A stretch of 64,000 nt of DNA, taken from assembly GCA_032871835.1 (NCBI GenBank), contig CM065303.1, positions 21,020,001 to 21,084,000 of the forward strand, in the 5' to 3' direction. This document shows positions 1-9,873 of this stretch, piece by piece. Origin of the DNA: Dipteronia dyeriana. Its lineage: Eukaryota > Streptophyta > Magnoliopsida > Sapindales > Sapindaceae. The translations under genes and the position numbers were made by a program. Under the pieces are notes generated by a model. The model did not search any database and was not told the DNA's origin. It was given only the letters and a program-made list of their open reading frames with translations. Numbering within the stretch: the stretch's first letter is position 1; every line of letters begins with the position of its first letter.

Positions 1-2091
1 GAATTTATTAAGAGATTAGTTCTTATTTGATAGATATGTATTTTAATGAGCAATCTCTTGTGGGTAATCAATATTATAGCCTCTAGATTGAATACTCATA
101 AGGGCAACCAATCTATACCCTATAGATTGGTTACTTTGGATTAATGAGCATTTACCCATTGTTGCATGTTGAATCCATCAACCCCTTAGTCCTCTTATCA
201 CACATATTCATTTACTATTTGTTGCATTTCTAGTTAGTTAGACTTGTCTTTGTTTTAATCAAATTTGATCCAAAATGTCATTTCCATTTTTCTTTTTGCA
301 TATTAGTTTAAAGTATATTTTGATCAGTTAAGGCATAACACGATCTCTGTTGACGATGCCCATACTTGCTACTATATTGTTATCAAATCTGAGTGCAAAT
401 ATGGTTTTATAAATTTTGTTTGACAAGCTATTTTACATATACAAAACGGCACTTGTCAATTACAAAGGAAATAGGAGTTAAAACCGAGCTAGGAAAGATT
501 TGGAGCATCTTTGGAGGGTTTGTTCTCAAAGGTTGTCATTTATTTCTTTGTATTTTTTGTTATCTTTGATGTCTAACCCTGATTTGGAATATTGTAAACC
601 TTCATATATGTTATATACGTATTTTTGTTCTTAAATCTGTTTGGGTTTTGTTTTGCTCTTTGATTTATGTGTTTTATGCTCTTATTAGGATATGTCTGTG
701 TATGAATGGTTAGAAATCAATATATGTCTATGAATGGGCTTAGGAGTAGCTGTAATTTAAAGTAGGAATTAGTTTCCCATGATTGTTGATTGATTGATGA
801 ATCACTTGAAATACCATGTATTAAGTAATTTGACTGTTAGGGATTTTAGCCCCAAATAGTAGAAAAAGTTTCAGTTCAAGCATTTAGTTGCTAAATTGGC
901 CTTGGTTCATATCCTTGTGCTTAATGGGGCTTTGAATTAGGATACAATTATCCATCTTTAGCCGGATTGGGTGATGAATTGATTGCGGGAAAATTTCCAA
1001 ATCAAGAGGATGAACCTTTAACCTAAATTGAATAGACTTAATGTATAACAATTAACATATTTGCACATTAGTGTTAGGTGAACTTATTTTCCATTTTTAG
1101 CCATATAAGGGAGATTGATAAAACCAAATCCTTGACTTATAAGTAAAGATAAATTGAATTCCACTTGTGCTTTTGTTGTAATATCGACATTTAGTGTGCT
1201 TAATGCTTTCACTCTGTTAGCCACTTTGTGAATGACATTTAGGTTATGTATTATATATCGTGTGGTTCACATTAGCATGCTCAACGTGGTATCCTCTACA
1301 TTTGACCAGTAAGCCAGAGATGAGCTAGGCTTGCATGTAGAGCTCGTGTGTGTATCCTACCGTCCTTAATGGATTCATGCTTATGCATGGATAAGATCTC
1401 TATGACATCAAGAGAAATTAGAGATCAAGTTAGGGGACACGAGCGTATAACATACGTGTTGGATGGGTAACCCGTATTATGAATGCTTTCACTTGGTTGC
1501 TATCCCGTACTGATTAGCTTCATGGATGAATCAATGGCTATCGTATGGCCCATGCGGTTGTGCATTACATGCCTAACTAGCGTATGTATATATGATCAGT
1601 AAGTCCTAGAACCAATAGACCATCGTACATGGTTCGTGTGTGTGTCCCAAAGCACTTAATGGATTCATGCATACTTTGAATGTATGGGTGCGATCTCTAT
1701 ACACTCGAGAGAGGGGTAGAGATTAATTAAGGGGACAAGAGACTATGATATACTTGCACATTTGAGAGACTAGGTGAGTCTAGCACTTAATTAGAAAGTT
1801 TGTCACGGTTGAGTCATTTCCCTAGCGTATCTACATTTCGTGCATCTCTTCATTCCATCTATCAATGTTTATATTATTTATGTAATTTTTTTAGTCATAT
1901 TATTATTCACTTTTTCGCAAACACAACACACGAGTCTGCTCGTAGTGTTGTAATAATAGCTAGAACTAGAAACGGTTGGTGAATCCCACCTCCCTGAGTA
2001 ACTATCCCTTGCTTGCCGTTGTGCTAGTCTCTATGACTTGCGCCCTTACGAGTCCGAACTTAAATGTTCATATTTGATGGCACTGTAACGA
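1..2091. other. Unassigned AT-rich region
   Basis: No coding region with a recognisable domain is visible on either strand. The stretch lies next to the left remnant of an interrupted gypsy RT, so it may be part of an LTR or untranslated region of another retroelement that truncates it near position 2091. An imperfect direct repeat inside it is listed separately. The short open frame at 1800-1982 has no family features and I do not call it a gene. Confidence 0.5.
1305..1765. repeat. Imperfect direct repeat, two units offset about 287 bp
   Basis: Unit 1 (about 1309-1462) and unit 2 (about 1596-1765) share an ordered series of blocks: CAGTAAG, TCGTGTGTGTGT, CTTAATGGATTCATGC, GATCTCTAT, AGAGATTAA/AGAGATCAA and GGGGACA. 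The similarity is clear but decayed. Such duplications are common in LTRs and untranslated regions of plant gypsy elements; I cannot assign the parent element. Confidence 0.6.
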
Positions 2092-2237
2092 CGTGTCATC
2101 ACCTATCTCCTGCTTGAACAAACGATTGACCAAACGCTGATAGATGGCACCTGCATTCTTGAGACCAAATGACATTACCTTGTAGCAATATAGGGTTTCT
2201 CGGTAATGAAACTGGTATTGTCTTGGTCAGCGGGGTG
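2092..2237 (-). pseudogene. Gypsy reverse transcriptase fragment, downstream half of an interrupted gene
   Basis: Read on the minus strand, this encodes a DQDNTSFITE-like segment followed, after a frameshift, by YKVMSFGLKNAG and YQRLVN. These are the conserved RT palm motifs of Ty3/gypsy elements, just downstream of the FSFMDAFSG motif. The upstream half of the same RT lies at 11484-11910. The gap between them is exactly the Athila-like element at 2238-11483, and a 5-bp duplication (CACCC here, CACCT on the other side) flanks it. The reading is lost beyond about 2092, where unrelated sequence begins, so the YVDD box is missing. Non-functional. Confidence 0.85.
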
Positions 2238-3810
2238 TGATGTGATGTAAATCGTGTTTATAAAAACAATAGCAAGTGCACGAATTGTGAAGATATCGTA
2301 CATCGGCAAGTAAGGATCGTTCCCACGAGGAAAAGTGATTTATTTGGTTAGATCTAATTCTAATTAATGTTAAACTAAAAACAACCAGAAATTGATGGTG
2401 AATTGATTTAACTAAAAACTTAAATTAAATTAATCTAATGAAAGCAATTAAAGAGATTTGGTTGTGATCAAAGGTGAGAAAGCACTAGGTCATTAGTGCT
2501 CCCCTACTATGTTTACTCAATGTTTCGAATTTACTGTGAAAGATATTAATCAAGTTAAGGGTTCGTTCTTATCTTAAGTATGATTATTATCATATGATCC
2601 TAGGATGAATCAAGTGTTCTCAATTACAATTTACCCATAGATCAATGGCACAAACTACAATCGATAACCCTTTAAGTGCAAGAACAATGAACCAAAATCT
2701 ACTTGCATAGATCAATGCTAAGATCAATACTCCAACCTTAATCATTAAATTATCAAATCCCTAAATTCATGCCAACGTATGATCATGCATTAACAAGAAA
2801 TAAGAATTAAGACATAGGATGAATTGAATGAATCAAAACTTAATTTAATTAAATATAGTCAATTCTAACAAAGAATATTCATAGAGGTTCACATTGATTC
2901 CCTAGTATGGAATTAGTTACACATGACGAAAATAGAAAGAGAAGAGAAAGAAACAATAAAACCCTTTGATGAATTCTTCTTCGTCTTCAATCTTCGATGT
3001 ATAAAGATGAATGTTGATGTGTTGTGATGGATTGGTGGTGGACGGCTGCCATCTCCATTAATTGTAAAGAATATGGATTATTTATAAGTGATTTTTCCTT
3101 ATGAACCCCCAATTCTTCTTAGGTTTAGGAAATCTATCAAGTGGGAAAGTTGAATGAGACAAGGATTGATAATTCTTTCCTAAATTGAATTTCTTCTTTT
3201 GATATTTGACTCAAAAATTGAGTTTTGGAAGTTTCCCAAACATGTTTTGGTCTTCTAAAATCATTAGAATTTGATTTGGGAAGTTCTGGAGCAATTCTGG
3301 AGCAATTCGAAGTGGTTCCGCCAAAACTCCATCAAACCGCTGCCTAGGTCACTCCGGAGGTCGCCGCGGTCCAGACCGTGGAGTTCCTCTGCCAAGTACC
3401 GCTCCGTAGACCGCTAGCTAGGTCTTGTGCCTGGACGGCGGTCTAGGCCGCGGTTGACTATCCAGCACTGACCTTTGGTTACTAAATTGAACATAACCTC
3501 TTCAAGGAATTTGGGAATTGCGATCCGTAAAGTGCGCTGGAAACTAGACTTCCGGGGCGTTCAATCCATAGGTAGTAGGACACACAATTCGATCTGAGCT
3601 GAAAGATATTGGCCTCGCAATATGACTGTTCTGCACTGGCCGAAAATTGATATTTTTGCTCTTTTTCTCCAAAATAACATTCAACACCTCTTGAATGGAA
3701 TGTGGCCTATACATGCTCAACAAACACATAAAATACCTAATTTCACCCAAGAACAAAGCACAAATAATAGGAAATGGGGACCTAAAACTTGTACAGAAAC
3801 AGACCGATCA
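2238..3810 (-). repeat. 3' LTR of the Athila-like element
   Basis: Plus-strand ends are TGATGTGATG and CCGATCA, matching the LTR at 9874-11483 almost throughout. It lacks a segment of roughly 40 bp present in the other LTR near 10365-10405. On the minus strand a TATAAATA box lies near 3080. A GC-rich block at about 3340-3450 holds CCGCGGTC-type dyads that recur in the element's untranslated region. Short open frames here (for example 3544-3756) are duplicated in both LTRs and are not genes. Confidence 0.92.
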
Positions 3811-3826
3811 AATACCCCCAAACCTA
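3811..3826 (-). other. Polypurine tract of the Athila-like element
   Basis: Directly next to the inner edge of the 3' LTR; the minus strand reads AGGTTTGGGGGTATT, the purine-rich plus-strand primer expected here. Similar CCCCCAAAC blocks occur at about 5933 and 6456. Confidence 0.75.
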
Positions 3827-6084
3827 TCTTTTGCTAGTCCTCGAGCAAAACTAGAATAAAAACAAAAACCAAAAATAAAATAAAAATAAACTAAGCCACT
3901 TTCATAGGGAACACGATAGAATTGAACGTATGCTACAAGCCTTTAAACCTCTAGGTGTCGCTAGTAGGAGGAGTTTTGTCTCCTGAAGGTTTACAGTTAT
4001 GCTACCCACAAACATATTTCTACGAAAAACCAAATAATCAAGACACAAACTCAAATGTACCATTCAAAACCGATACATGCTAGAGCCACTGAATAAAGGC
4101 TAAAATTATGCCACAAATTTGAATGCATGCTTATTTTTAAATGAAAAACCCATACTCAAGACACTCTAGATTCAAAAACACATTCGTTAAATGCCATAGA
4201 TATAATTCGCCTCGACTCTAATTCTCACAGGATGTCACTCATTGATTTCACACATAACCTAGGTAAATACACTCATCAAGCATATGCGAATGGAGTTTAT
4301 GCACAAGAAATTTCAAGATATAATAGCATATGAATATATAATAAAAAGAACGCTTGATTTTATGCAAAGGATCTCATGAATGGAATCAAATATTAAGAAC
4401 AAGATAGAGCACATGTTTACCTTTACTCTCGAGCTAGCATCCCCAAAAGATCAATTAGGTCTTTTCTTTGGTTGTAACGAGGCCATTGGGTGAAGTTTAA
4501 GAAAGAATGGGAAAAGGATAGCAAACAACCTAGAATCATATCAAGAAATTCTTTGACATTCTTCATACTCAACCGAATTTCTTCGAATTCTTTATTCAAC
4601 TTGCATCTAGGTTTCTTGAACAATTTTTATTCCTTCTCTTTCTTGTGTTGATTTTGATTTCTCGTCACTTTCATAATAAAGCTCTATCCGTTTCACTTAC
4701 ATTTGATTTGATTTATCATCTTATTCATTTATCTTTCTTTCTTTTTTTCCCTTTTTTTTATTCACTCTTTTTTTTTTATAAGATGAGAATTTGTACATCA
4801 ATTACATAGTTCTTCCAACACCTTCTTTGCATTTGATCTTCTAGCTTTGCCTTGGTACATGCACATCACAAATCACCCATTTCGAATAATTATCTTCATC
4901 ACCTCAATATGATCCCAAGCTATAAGGTATAGCTAATATATGGCTCATTGGGGTTAAGTTAATGTGGGTGATGAGAGAAAAAGGGTTATAGTGTTTGGCT
5001 TCAAAATTGGCTATGGAGCACACACATAAAGGTAGGAGATATTTAAGGCATTTTAAGTGAGTTCAAGCACACATTGCCTATATCACTTCTAATGGTTCAA
5101 CCAAAACAAGAGCAAAGTTCACATGTGATATCTTTTTATGATGAATGTTCTTTAATATCCAATGCATAACCTATTGAGATCAATTTCTAATGCTAAGAAC
5201 CTAACGAGTGTTTAGGAGTAGAAAGAAACAAAACCCTCTATAATGATATTATGTACGTTTTTTGGCTTAGTGAACTCACAAAGGTAGTCTCCACTATTAA
5301 TCATGGCTATCCAACTAAGCATCCTATCTACTATCATATCGAGAGCATGCCATAAATTTTGAAAAATGTAATGAACTACTCTAAGTGGCAAGACATTAGT
5401 CTAAACTCAGTGAATAACGCATATATTACGGCTCTTTGAGCACACAAAAGAAGCATCGAAAAATAGAGGACAAACAATTCAAAACTGGTGACTTTCTAAA
5501 ATGACCTACGTCTGTTATTTACCAAATATCTCTCAAATTACTAGATAAATGTTAATCAAAGTTTAACACAATAAACTAGACATATAAAAGCACACTTTTC
5601 ATTTATAAAGTATTTCAAAATTCGAATCGAAAAAATGAGAAAACAGACTTTGAACACAGTTCACGTGCAGAATTGCAAAAACAGGGCATCACCCATGACC
5701 TTTGGTCGAAGAAACATTCATAACTTTTAAAATACTGCCCAGAATTTTACGTTCTTTATACCGTTAGATTCGTATCGAAATATAGAAGAACTCTACATGG
5801 TCAGAAAAATTTATTTCCTCACCAATGAATACAGTTTTAATAAAATGTTTGTCTCAAAAAATTTCAAAACAGGGCCTTTTTTATAGATTTGAACAAATCG
5901 CTCAGTAAAATAAAATAAACACAAATTCACACCCCCAAACCTAATCTAAACATTGTCCTCAATGTTTATATGACATTAAAATCATGGAACAAAAAGGGAA
6001 GTGGAGGGAGAAGAGGAACGGGCCACGGTCTGGGCAACGATGATGCCTAAAATTACTTACCTAAATTTTCAAAACGCACCGTTT

Positions 6085-6375
6085 AACTCAAGCTACCGCG
6101 GTCTGGACCGCGGTTCAAGCATTGCCTCTCAAGCGGTCTATGTCGCGGTGTTTCACAGAGGATCATCGTTTTTCATGCCGCGGTATAGACATCACGTCTA
6201 TGGAGCGGTCTGTGCCGCGAGAAATTCCAGTGTGTAGCTGCTTGCTGGGCCGCGGTGGAGGCATGTGCTTCAGGGGTGGTCTGCGCCGCGAAGTTTGGCA
6301 GAGGGTACACGCTTTGCCTACCGCGGTACAGACATGTGTCTAGAGAGCGGTCTTGATAGCGGTGCTTGAACGAAA
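6085..6375. repeat. GC-rich dyad repeats, period near 70 bp
   Basis: CCGCGGT begins near 6098, 6178, 6250 and 6320, each followed about 30-40 bp later by a GCGGTCT...CGCG partner, giving degenerate units of roughly 70 bp. One core reads CCGCGGTCTGGACCGCGG, a near-perfect palindrome. Related dyads appear in both LTRs (about 3365-3450 and 11035-11125). GC content is far above the surroundings. The role is unknown; RNA packaging or structure is only a guess. Confidence 0.75.
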
Positions 6376-6612
6376 TTGTTTCCAAAGCTTTCTTTGGACA
6401 GTTAAATATAAACAAATTAGAAGCTCCTGTTCTTTGTCATTCAAAACCACAAGATACCCCCAAACATGGGTTAAACAATGTCCTTGAATTAAGCACAAGA
6501 TTAAAAATTTGACAATATTTAATTCTTGCTATAAAGGTTCTTGTAATATACTAATTATGACTTGAAAATAAAGAAAAATCAAAATCAAAATAAAAACAAA
6601 AAGAATTGTACC

Positions 6613-6650
6613 TGGGTGGGTTGCCTCCCACCAAGCGCTTTATTTAACGT
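6613..6650 (-). other. Athila-type conserved block after coding
   Basis: The plus strand has GGGTGGGTTGCCTCCCACCA followed by AGCGCTTTATTTAACGTC; the minus strand therefore reads GACGTTAAATAAAGCGCTT then TGGTGGGAGGCAACCCA. As I recall, this combination is widespread just downstream of the polyprotein in plant Athila elements. It supports the lineage call. Confidence 0.65.
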
Positions 6651-6672
6651 CTAGGCGAGACGTATGAGAGTG

Positions 6673-7977
6673 CTACGACTCTAATGGTGATGCAACAATC
6701 TCATATCCATCACCTAATTTCTTCAACTTGAAAGTTCCACCACTCTCAACGTTCCTTAGCTCAGCCTTTTTGATCCATACTTTCTTCACATTCGTTGGAT
6801 TCATTCTCCCTTGTTTATATTGTTTTATATACTCGTAGCATCTTGGTCGAATGTGACCTTTCCTGTTACAAAAGTGACAAACGGGAATAAAATTATGAAA
6901 GTTACCTCTCTGGTGGCTGTTGTTCAATGATCGATCTTGATTCTTTCTGTTTCTCCTTCTTCTTTTTGGAATTCGATCTTCCTTTTTGGTGATGGAATTA
7001 CTTGACTCATCTTCATTCACCTTATTGATCTTGACTTCCTCCAATTGCTTCTTCTCATCCATGACCATTGACTTGATCTCTTGCTCCGCCCTTTTAAGGT
7101 TTGCAATGTCTTTAAGTTCCTTAATCTTCATAATCTCTAAGGCTTTATTTCTTTGTTCAATCTCAGCCTTCATTAGCTTCATCCGGTGATCAAACTCCTC
7201 TTTGAGCTTTTCAACCTCTTAAGAAAGTACTGCATACCTTTGTAATGAAGACTCTTTTTCTTCTAGTAATTCAGTGATCTTTGTTGTCAATTCAGAGTTA
7301 AGAGCGACAATCATTTGTTTGTCTTCTTTTAACTGTTCAATCATGTTCTCATATCTTGCAGAATGTGAAATTTTGCTCCTTTTGCCATTTCGAGACTCTT
7401 TTAAGGCCGAATTTGATTCTGGACAAACTCCTGGATCTACTAATTCCACATTGAAACAATCAGCAACACCTACAGGATGTTTCAAATGTTCAAAAATGTC
7501 AACATTGATTGTCTCATCAAACACCGTCATGGAAACCTTCCCATTATGCATATCTATGATAGCCTTAGCGGTTGACATAAATGGTCTACCGAGCAAGATA
7601 GGGAAGTCAATTGTATTGGTGCTTTCTTCTTCCATATCTAGTATGATAAAATCTGTAGGTATAATAAGCTTGCCAACTTGGACTAGAACATCTTCCACAA
7701 TTCCACGAGGATACCTAATAGATCGGTCGGCAAGTGAAAGCTCCATGTTGATTGGTTTTAGATTACTCAGCCCCATCTCTTTATATACAGTATACGGCAT
7801 CAAATTAATGCTCGCCCCTAGATCCAGTGTGGCTCTCTCCTTCCTTATTTCTCCCACTGTGATGGTGATGTTGAAACTTCCAGGATCCTTGAGTTTTTGG
7901 GGCAACTTCTGTTGGAGTATTGCACTTGCTCCATCTGGAATTGGCACTGTCTCCATCTGGAATTGGCACTGTCTCAT
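6673..7977 (-). pseudogene. Athila-type aspartic protease frame with coiled-coil and zinc-knuckle extension
   Basis: The first part (7977-7219, 252 residues) is a retroviral-type aspartic protease. It shows LPQKLKDPGSF, the active-site stretch TLDLGASINLMP (DLGA instead of the usual D-T/S-G, as in Athila), LADRSIRYPRG and LLGRPF. It would cut Gag-Pol. One in-frame TAA (7221-7219) follows, after which the same frame stays open to 6673 (end of 169 residues counted from 7182). That second part has a charged coiled-coil stretch, a basic RRRRNRK patch, a CHFCNRKGHIRPRC zinc knuckle (C-x2-C-x4-H-x4-C) and VWIKKAEL. RT should follow a protease but does not. The zinc-knuckle part resembles gag-linker sequence of SIRE-type copia elements, so capture is possible. 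Confidence 0.8.
7931..7974. repeat. Perfect 22-bp tandem duplication at the gag-protease junction
   Basis: Positions 7931-7952 and 7953-7974 are identical 22-mers beginning CCATCTGGAATTGG. Because 22 is not a multiple of 3, the duplication shifts the frame between the upstream gag tail and the protease, and it repeats an IPDG-type peptide in both frames. Confidence 0.95.
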
Positions 7978-9686
7978 GTGAATCAGTCTTCCTACTTCTT
8001 AAATTGAGTTCTTTAAAATACTTTGCGTAGGCTGGCATCTTATGAATCTCTTCCATGGTTTGCAGACTAACATTGTCATTTGACAGGATATTATAGATCT
8101 CCTTGAATGATTGGTTGAGCTTGTTATTTTGAACTCTAGATGGAAAAGGAATAGGTGATTTGTGAATTTTCGATGTATCCTTGGACTTTTCTACCTTAAG
8201 CTCTTCCTTTTCTCCTAGTTCACTATTCTTCTCCGAGAAACCTGAAACATTAATAGCAGCATTAAATAGTTCAGCATGTATATTATTATTTCAATCTTTA
8301 CCTTTCCACTGGGCTATGATGGTCTTTGCTTGCTCAGTATGGCTTGGAAATCTTCCCGGTTCATTCCTTTGAATGGCTTCAGTTAGTTGCCCAATCTGTG
8401 TTTCCATCTTTCTTAATGAAGCATCTAAATTCTGGATTCTCATATCAGAGTCTTGGAATCTTTTATCATACTCATTCATCCTCTGGTCCATAGTTTGTAT
8501 AAATTGCTTCATTGTATCTTCTAATGATAGATTTGTGGGTTGAGATACAAGATTTTGCTGGGTACCATCATTATACTGTCTCTGGCCATAATTGTTGTTA
8601 TTTCCCCGACTGGTTTTCGGTGCCTTGATTATCTCTCCAAGAGAAGTTTGGATGATTTCTCAATCCTGGATTGTATGTGTTTGAGAAAGGGTCACTCCTA
8701 GGTCGAGAGTTGAAATTGTTCATAGCTTGTACTTCTTCCTCATTATTTGGTCCAGGACCTCTTGCTTGATACACTTCCGCACTATACCCTGGTTGCTCAT
8801 ATCCCTTGCGTTGTTCTTCTCTCATTTTTCCCACCTGATTGACAAGTACTTCCATAGTTTTCTGCATTTGTGACATTTGCATTGAGTTCCCGGCACTAGT
8901 ATCTACTTTATAAACTCCCTTCCTTCTCCTAGAGTTCTTCTCGTGGGAATTTCTAGCAAGTTTTTCGAAGATAATTTGCAATTCTTCTGGAGTCTTGTCA
9001 GTCATGGATCCTCCACATGCATTATTCACTGAGACAGTTGAGACATCATTCAGTCCATCATAAAACCACTGCCAGAGTTGATGCATTTGATATCCATGCT
9101 GAGGATAATCAAATAGAAGCATCTTGTAACGTTCCCATGCATTATAGAATGATTCTGTGTCCCCTTGAAAGAAATTTTTAATCTTGGACCTGATCTCACT
9201 AGTATTCTGAGGAGAATAAAATTGATCTGTAAGTCTATCTACTACCTCTTCCCATGTTGTCAGTGAAGCTTGAGGCAAAGTCAAAAGCCATGTCTTCGTC
9301 TTTTCCTTGAGAGCATGTGGAATACACCTCATACGCAACTGGTTTTCTGTCACCCTGGTGTTTGGAAAAGCTTGAATTGCTGCATAGAACTCTCTAAGGA
9401 ATTTAAGCACATCTTCATTCGGAAGTCCATAGAAAGCAGGTAGGAGATTGTAATGGAAACTTTTCAGCTCATAGTTTCTAGCTGCCTCATCCAGTGCAAT
9501 GCATAGAGGGTGATTATCAACTATAGGCCTGCTATAATCGTTCATGGTCTTGGTAGCTACAACTGGTAGATTTGGAACCTCTTGAATGTTGCGATTTCCG
9601 TTGTCACCCATTGTTCTTTGCCCAATGCGATCAATGTTGTCGTTTAATGGTAGTACTACTCCTTGCAGTGATCTTCTACCTTGCAT
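7975..9686 (-). pseudogene. Athila-type gag polyprotein, frameshifted
   Basis: The N-terminal 362-residue frame (9686-8598) has the plant retrotransposon gag fold signature: LREFYAAIQAF, RMRCIPHALKEKTKTWL, TTWEEVVDRLTDQFY and ESFYNAWERYKMLL, then a Gln/Asn-rich tail. A frameshift near 8605 moves the reading to another frame (8512-8291), with the coiled-coil segment METQIGQLTEAI typical of the Athila gag C-terminus. A stop near 8290 and the 22-bp duplication at 7931-7974 break the rest; the segment around 8060-8160 still shows PIPFPSR and YAKYFKELN. The start ATG at 9686 lies about 160 bp from the primer site, as expected for the first gene. Gag would form the virus-like particle. Confidence 0.85.
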
Positions 9687-9847
9687 TCACCGTTAACACC
9701 TGAAACAAAGGGTAGACACACAGTAAACTACGAAAATAAAATAAAATAAAATAAAATAAAATAAAAATCTGAAATTAATGACTCTACTACCTAACTAATT
9801 AAATCTATTACTAAAACTAAAACAAGAATTAACCAATAAATTCAACT
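9687..9847 (-). other. 5' leader of the Athila-like element
   Basis: Short untranslated leader between primer site and gag start, with an AAAAT-type pentanucleotide run at about 9731-9768. Nothing else is seen. Confidence 0.7.
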
Positions 9848-9867
9848 GATCCCCGGCAACGGCGCCA
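9848..9867 (-). other. Primer binding site for tRNA-Asp
   Basis: The plus strand reads GATCCCCGGCAACGGCGCCA, identical as far as I know to the 3' end of plant tRNA-Asp(GTC) plus CCA; the minus strand is its complement. It sits 6 bp inside the 5' LTR. This primer is typical of Athila elements. Confidence 0.93.
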
Positions 9868-9873
9868 AAAACT

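Larger units (their letters stand above)
3827..6672 (-). other. Long non-coding 3' region of the Athila-like element
   Basis: About 2.8 kb between coding and 3' LTR with no retroelement domain on either strand. RT, RNase H and integrase, which would normally lie upstream of this region, are absent altogether. It contains GC-rich dyad repeats (6085-6375), two extra polypurine-like blocks and the conserved GGGAGGCAACCCA segment near coding. Small open frames such as 4423-4623 and 6001-6415 show no domains; those over 6001-6415 are driven by the GC-rich repeats. Confidence 0.7.

Noticed and set aside
3544..3837. Open frames repeated at 3544-3837 and 11217-11480 as a duplicated gene
   Set aside because: Both lie at the same place in the two LTRs of one element and have no domain content.
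7274..7981. 235-residue plus-strand frame as a gene
   Set aside because: It is antisense to the protease, which has clear conserved motifs; the plus frame has none.
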